Below are positions 26,380 through 30,470 of a stretch of 30,470 nt of DNA, one piece after another (the stretch's first letter is position 1; every line of letters begins with the position of its first letter). The DNA comes from a virus, in the IMG/VR virus record IMGVR_UViG_3300045912_000364, positions 1 to 30,470 of that record. The stretch is one strand, 5' to 3'. The position numbers and the translations under genes were made by a program. Under the pieces are notes generated by a model, which was not told the DNA's origin, ran no database searches, and saw only the letters and a list, made by a program, of their open reading frames with translations.

Positions 26380-29007
26380 ATGGCAACCATCGATGTCAAT
26401 GTGGGGGTCAGCCGGAATGAGCTCGCTACGCCGGGCTACGCGTTTACACGCCTAGCGTCGAACTATCGGTTTGCCTATATGCCAAGCCCATTAGCTGCAA
26501 TCAGGGCGGGCACACCGGATGGCGTGTGGCAGGAGCCCAATACAGGGGTCATCATGCTGCGGCCAAACTGTTTTCGCTCGGGTTTTCGCGAGTCTCCGCT
26601 TCACAAGATTGGCCGTATCGGTATTGATCAACTGTTCTTAGCCGAGAATCCAAGCTCTCGTTCAGCTTTCCTCGCTGTCCATACAGACACGGGCCGCAAG
26701 GTGCTCGCGCGGGAGCACAACACGTCCATCTTGTGGCTGTTGCCCAAGCTCGCAGAGCAAGCGATCCTTGACAAACTCGCCGGAGTTGGCGAGGAGATGG
26801 CGGTCGCGTGGCGTACAAAGGAGCCTTTGCTCATGAATGAAGGGTTCGGCGCGATCATCACTCCAACGGGCGTTTCTGATGACCGTGCCGACAACTACTA
26901 TGCATTCATCTTTGGCGATCGTTATTGCTTGAACATTCTAATGTCCGGCGCAGCAGATGTATACGAGCGTGTGAGGTTAGAACCTGACGATCCAGAGTCG
27001 ACGGAGTGGGTCTTCCGCGACAGATACAATTTTGGTTCGGCAGGCGTCGACCACACGCAGCCATTCATGGTGTGTGTGATTCCCTGGGGCGAGACCTACA
27101 TCAGCATTACTTTCACGCAGACCCAATCTGCGCCCCTCGGGGGGGCGTTCATGGCAACGCGAGGAGCTGGAGATAGGCGCGCTGCGTTTCTGATCGATCT
27201 AAAGCAATGGGGTCATGACGCCGAGTGGCATGAAGGGCAAAAGCAATGGCAAAAAACGAAGCCCGCTCATCTGGCTGTAGCAATTCGCAAGGACGTGCAC
27301 ATGTATGACGATGCACCGTTTCGGATTCGCTACACAAGCGAAGCAGCTTTCGCTCTAATGCCAGAGCATCTACCCCAACCATTCCCCGACGTGTTTCCGC
27401 AAGTAGTGGCCTTCGGTTATGTTGGGCACAAGGAGCCCGAACAACCTCGACCAACACGCATTGATGTCGAGTATCGAAACAACTTAGGCGCTGAGTGGGA
27501 CCCAGTAACGGACACAAAGCTCGTTGTTACGATGGAACTGACACCAAGCGAGAATGGTGTGTATACGCCAGAGCTATGGTGGCACACCGTCGAGTTCGAT
27601 CGTGTAATTCACCAACCAGAATTGTCAGTCGCCCAGCTACCGTGGCGGTATCTCCGCATTCAAAAGACGTGTGGGCTCAACGCGTCTGAATGCAATGTCA
27701 AGATTTACGACGACACGTACTACGAACAGCTGTTAAGGCGAGGGCAACCACTGCAGGTTACAGTCCGGCCAGCTAACGGCGGCGATCCAATTCCCGTTTG
27801 GGATGGCTACGTCGACATGGTACAGCCGGACACTATTGGTGCAACGCAGCTGGAGGATTTGTCTCTGCCGCCAGATCCGGTGACGAACAAGCAACTTGCG
27901 CGCATTCGAGTCCAAAGTGAAATGAGCGGCTATGATATGTGGGACCGACTTGAGTCGACGCCCGTGCAGGACACGCTGCCATTTACGAACAAGAGGCTTG
28001 GTGAAACGTTAGTGAAGTTGCTTCGAGCTGCGGGATTCGAGGACTCAGATATTGAGCTGGTCGATGCGGATGACCTGAACGCGATCGTAATTGACCCGGT
28101 TACCGAGCCGGGTGCGGTCGAATCATTTGAAGCTGATATGCTCGTCGCAGATGCCATCAGGCAACTGCTCGCACGGTACCAAATTCAGGGCGAATCACTA
28201 ATACGTGTGCGGTGGGTCGGCGACAAATGGAAGATCTACTTTGCTCCGAGTTATGACCCATCGTCGACTAACATTCTTAAGGTGTTTCATTTAGACCACA
28301 CGCTGATTCCACTGCGCGATGGAGACATCGGACGATCCGACATCGAGCGCTGGTTTCCGCCAGAAGGGCCAGAAGGGCTCGAACACTACTACATCAAGGC
28401 AGAAGGCAACTTTGAAGCGGATGTCGTTCAGCCAGAATTCAACGCAGCCAAATTTGTTTCGTCAACTGGCAGCAGCGATCGTGCGGAGAAACTGGAGTTT
28501 TGGATTCCACCTCATCCGGATGTCATCGAAACGCCTGAATCACCCATTTTTGAAGGGCGCGTTCGATCAGCGATCTTGGGGCCACCTGTAGTTACGGCGC
28601 AAAGCATGCTCGCTCTCCAGACACAAGCGCGCGGAATTTATGGAGCCACGCAGGCTCGCACGGTACAGGCGGTATTTCCTGGCGAGTGGCAACCGCCTGT
28701 TACCATAGAGGATCGGACATATGGGCTGGATGTTGACGATCTGATAGCAATTGTTGGCAGGAACACCGATGGCGAACCTGTAAGTTATGGCGTATGGCGG
28801 ATCGAAGCGATGGACATCGAGGTTCGCACCGATGCGGCGATCAAATCGAAAACGGGCGAAGACGACATCGGTCATACCTACTGGGATCGCCACGCTGACT
28901 ACACCGTCGGATACGTTGGGCCAACAACGTCGGAAACATTCGCCCTCGACTTTCCAATGTTTTCCGATCAACTGCCGCTATTTGAAGGGTGGCCGCCGGA
29001 AGAGTAA
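26380..29007 (+). CDS. Large tail protein (tail-tip/hub candidate)
   Basis: The 875-aa protein is the largest in the window and follows the tape-measure candidate. It is beta-rich throughout. A central part (QPLQVTVRPANGGDPIPVWD, GYVDMVQPDTIG) resembles baseplate-hub type folds that describe a quantity and then a domain boundary. The segment VADAIRQLLARYQIQGESLI and later the strand ending IAIVGRNTDG look like hub or Tal-like domain regions. The first ~280 residues have many Trp/Gly-rich strands. I recognise no exact family; order and size point to a combined distal-tail/hub protein. Confidence 0.6.
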   Translation: MATIDVNVGVSRNELATPGYAFTRLASNYRFAYMPSPLAAIRAGTPDGVWQEPNTGVIMLRPNCFRSGFRESPLHKIGRIGIDQLFLAENPSSRSAFLAVHTDTGRKVLAREHNTSILWLLPKLAEQAILDKLAGVGEEMAVAWRTKEPLLMNEGFGAIITPTGVSDDRADNYYAFIFGDRYCLNILMSGAADVYERVRLEPDDPESTEWVFRDRYNFGSAGVDHTQPFMVCVIPWGETYISITFTQTQSAPLGGAFMATRGAGDRRAAFLIDLKQWGHDAEWHEGQKQWQKTKPAHLAVAIRKDVHMYDDAPFRIRYTSEAAFALMPEHLPQPFPDVFPQVVAFGYVGHKEPEQPRPTRIDVEYRNNLGAEWDPVTDTKLVVTMELTPSENGVYTPELWWHTVEFDRVIHQPELSVAQLPWRYLRIQKTCGLNASECNVKIYDDTYYEQLLRRGQPLQVTVRPANGGDPIPVWDGYVDMVQPDTIGATQLEDLSLPPDPVTNKQLARIRVQSEMSGYDMWDRLESTPVQDTLPFTNKRLGETLVKLLRAAGFEDSDIELVDADDLNAIVIDPVTEPGAVESFEADMLVADAIRQLLARYQIQGESLIRVRWVGDKWKIYFAPSYDPSSTNILKVFHLDHTLIPLRDGDIGRSDIERWFPPEGPEGLEHYYIKAEGNFEADVVQPEFNAAKFVSSTGSSDRAEKLEFWIPPHPDVIETPESPIFEGRVRSAILGPPVVTAQSMLALQTQARGIYGATQARTVQAVFPGEWQPPVTIEDRTYGLDVDDLIAIVGRNTDGEPVSYGVWRIEAMDIEVRTDAAIKSKTGEDDIGHTYWDRHADYTVGYVGPTTSETFALDFPMFSDQLPLFEGWPPEE

Positions 29008-29009
29008 CC

Positions 29010-29327
29010 ATGTTGCCGCTCACCTTCCTATTTCAGCGAAATCTGGCAATGGCGCTGGCGCGGCGCGCGCTGCGGACCCAAATGACTCTAGAGCGCAAGC
29101 AAGTCGGGAGGGGAGGCTATGAGCGCGCCAAGCATGTCCTCGCGTCATTCGATGCAAGTGTCACACCCGCAGGACATTTCGCTCGCGCCAGGGTGCTGCC
29201 AATGGATGTAGGCAAGACTTATCCTGATGGCTCGGAAATAGAAGAGGCTGACGTGGGCAAGTTTTGGTTTGTCCTAGGCTACTCTCGAATTGGAGGCCCA
29301 GACATCATCAGGCCGGATGAGGATTGA
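29010..29327 (+). CDS. Small tail-module protein (105 aa)
   Basis: ATG 29010 is three nt after the large tail-gene stop. The protein starts MLPLTFLFQRNLAMALARRA, a short hydrophobic then basic helix. It continues with ARVLPMDVGKTYPDGSEIEE and KFWFVLGYSRIGGPDIIRP. No family is recognised. It overlaps the next gene by TGATG, so it belongs to the tail operon. Confidence 0.65.
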   Translation: MLPLTFLFQRNLAMALARRALRTQMTLERKQVGRGGYERAKHVLASFDASVTPAGHFARARVLPMDVGKTYPDGSEIEEADVGKFWFVLGYSRIGGPDIIRPDED

Positions 29328-30470
29328 TGCCAAAGTCTGGACTTTACGCACACTGGGATGAATACATCATCAGGGCGACGATGGTCGATGGAGCGTATTC
29401 CCGCACCGGGCCAGCACCTGGCGTTGTGAATGTTGTAACGACAGCGTCGCGCTATGCAACGTTTCCGTTCGAAGTGCTCGACGGCATTAGGGTTACAGTT
29501 GAGAGCGGTTATTACGGCACCTTGGTTCCTCCCGGTGAAAAGTATTTCTACCGTCTTTCCATCCCTGGCCTTCTCATTGCTCCCCCCCCTGTCACTGGCG
29601 ACTCATTCAAAAGCGACATGGACTCTCATGTGCGCGTCGTCAATTTGCGACTTCGGCTGTTGGATACTATGCAATGGCTGTGTACGTGGGATGAGATTGA
29701 GTGGTACATTGAGGGGTCGCTGCATGCAACGTTCGCTGTAGGCGGTTCACTTGCGAGCCAGCCAGGATTCATCGCGCCAGCATATATTCCCTTGCTTGGC
29801 ATTCCCGCAGGAACATCCGGTGTGTCTTACAGTGAGGCGACGCCTTTGCAGTATTCGCGTGGACAAAAGTTCAAGAGTTCGGAGTATGTGGTTTCAGCGC
29901 CAACTCCCTATTCGTGGGATCTCGCCGCGTCTCAGACAGTCAATGGCGGTTGGCAATACAAAGAGAATGCTGTAAGCGTTACACTACCAATTGACTTAAC
30001 TGAAGTAGCACTACCAACTGGAACGGGATGCACCATAGGAGCCACGCCGCCTAGTCTGTTCGGAACGACAACTAACAACATAGAGTTTGAGACGTCTGTA
30101 GCGACAGGCGAGGCACTCGCCTATGCCGGCGAGTTCACATGTCCCTTCTGTCCAGACGGATCCGTCGCAAGTGTGCAGCCAACCTATGATGCATGGAGTG
30201 TTATCGGTTACTACAACGACAGCAAGGCGTTCATCGACGAATATCCAGCGTTAGATAAGCGGTTAGTTCGATTGACCGCGAATGACTATAGGGCCATATG
30301 GCAGAGATTTGGCTTCCCGCGTGCGAAAGCCGGTGCCCATCGCAGTTGCCAAACAGCTGTTTGGAGCACGTGCGATCCTCCTGAATTTGACCCAGCAGAT
30401 GTGCATGTGGAAGGCTATGGTCACGATTCGCTCGCCGAAATGCTGAGTGTGGTTGGACCCGACCAACATA
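29327..30470 (+). CDS. Tail-tip or fibre protein, cut at right edge
   Basis: An ATG overlapping the previous stop (TGATG) opens a frame that is open for 381 codons to the window end. The product begins MPKSGLYAHWDEYIIRATMV and is beta-rich, with many Gly, Thr, Tyr and Pro (GVVNVVTTASRYATFPFEVL, later YYGTLVPPGEKYFYRLSIPG). Two Cys pairs appear in a FTCPFCPDG stretch. This fits a receptor-binding or tail-tip protein. A run of eight C (29582-29589) lies within the frame without breaking it. Confidence 0.65.
   Translation, partial: MPKSGLYAHWDEYIIRATMVDGAYSRTGPAPGVVNVVTTASRYATFPFEVLDGIRVTVESGYYGTLVPPGEKYFYRLSIPGLLIAPPPVTGDSFKSDMDSHVRVVNLRLRLLDTMQWLCTWDEIEWYIEGSLHATFAVGGSLASQPGFIAPAYIPLLGIPAGTSGVSYSEATPLQYSRGQKFKSSEYVVSAPTPYSWDLAASQTVNGGWQYKENAVSVTLPIDLTEVALPTGTGCTIGATPPSLFGTTTNNIEFETSVATGEALAYAGEFTCPFCPDGSVASVQPTYDAWSVIGYYNDSKAFIDEYPALDKRLVRLTANDYRAIWQRFGFPRAKAGAHRSCQTAVWSTCDPPEFDPADVHVEGYGHDSLAEMLSVVGPDQH

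Overview
The window is almost certainly one near-complete tailed-phage genome (or the phage part of a metagenomic contig). It carries, in order, a leftward early operon, a rightward regulation/replication arm, lysis genes, and a full siphovirus-type packaging, head and tail module. No host housekeeping gene, rRNA or integrase is visible. Both window edges lie inside tail-protein reading frames: the right-edge gene runs off the end and the left-edge gene runs in from outside. The genome may therefore be circular or circularly permuted with a piece missing, but the two edges do not join in frame. The host cannot be named from the sequence. Three genes have near-consensus -35/-10 promoters whose -10 box lies only 5-10 nt before the ATG, so the host probably translates leaderless mRNAs.

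Left part (1-4,664). A tail-protein tail end and a tiny gene end the late transcript. A convergent 212-nt gap holds a hairpin and a fragment identical in form to the 3' end of a tRNA (possible att core). A leftward operon then runs from 4,486 down to 656, mostly with ATGA start/stop overlaps: zinc-ribbon protein, SWIM zinc-finger protein, Enc34/DUF2815-type ssDNA-binding protein, Gp157-family protein, a 74-aa unknown, a striking 29-copy W-x-[GDN]-G-x pentapeptide-repeat protein, a frameshifted glycoside-hydrolase-like gene, and a small protein with an SSB-like acidic tail. A divergent control region with a promoter and a perfect 19-bp operator palindrome separates this operon from the rightward arm.

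Middle (4,665-12,064). A double helix-turn-helix regulator, a DUF1064 nuclease, a structured leader, a replisome-organizer gene with an A-rich repeat tract (possible origin), and a G39P-like helicase loader form the replication arm. Next comes a gene-poor structured stretch with a tRNA-like element, a leftward membrane-protein pair, a small HTH protein, a membrane-anchored lysozyme, a left-handed beta-helix protein, a spanin-like lipoprotein and a conserved phage protein. The arm ends with a chimeric gene that joins the start of a DUF5131 (Gp37/Gp68) protein to the end of a RepA-like ATPase and carries a G8-run frameshift. Eight copies of CCGTGCGACA, mostly folded into hairpins, follow directly.

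Right part (12,065-30,470). An intact paralogue of the glycoside-hydrolase-like gene, a sigma-factor-like protein (probable late activator), a CHAP hydrolase, a TM/coiled-coil protein, a holin-like protein and a secreted small protein precede the structural genes. These are small terminase, TerL, portal, a MuF protein fused to a HEIGH zincin domain, scaffold, decoration protein, major capsid, an HhH protein, head-tail connectors, tail terminator, tube-like protein, and a tail chaperone with a textbook -1 frameshift signal (A AAA AAC plus hairpin). A very short tape-measure candidate and large tail-tip proteins complete the module.
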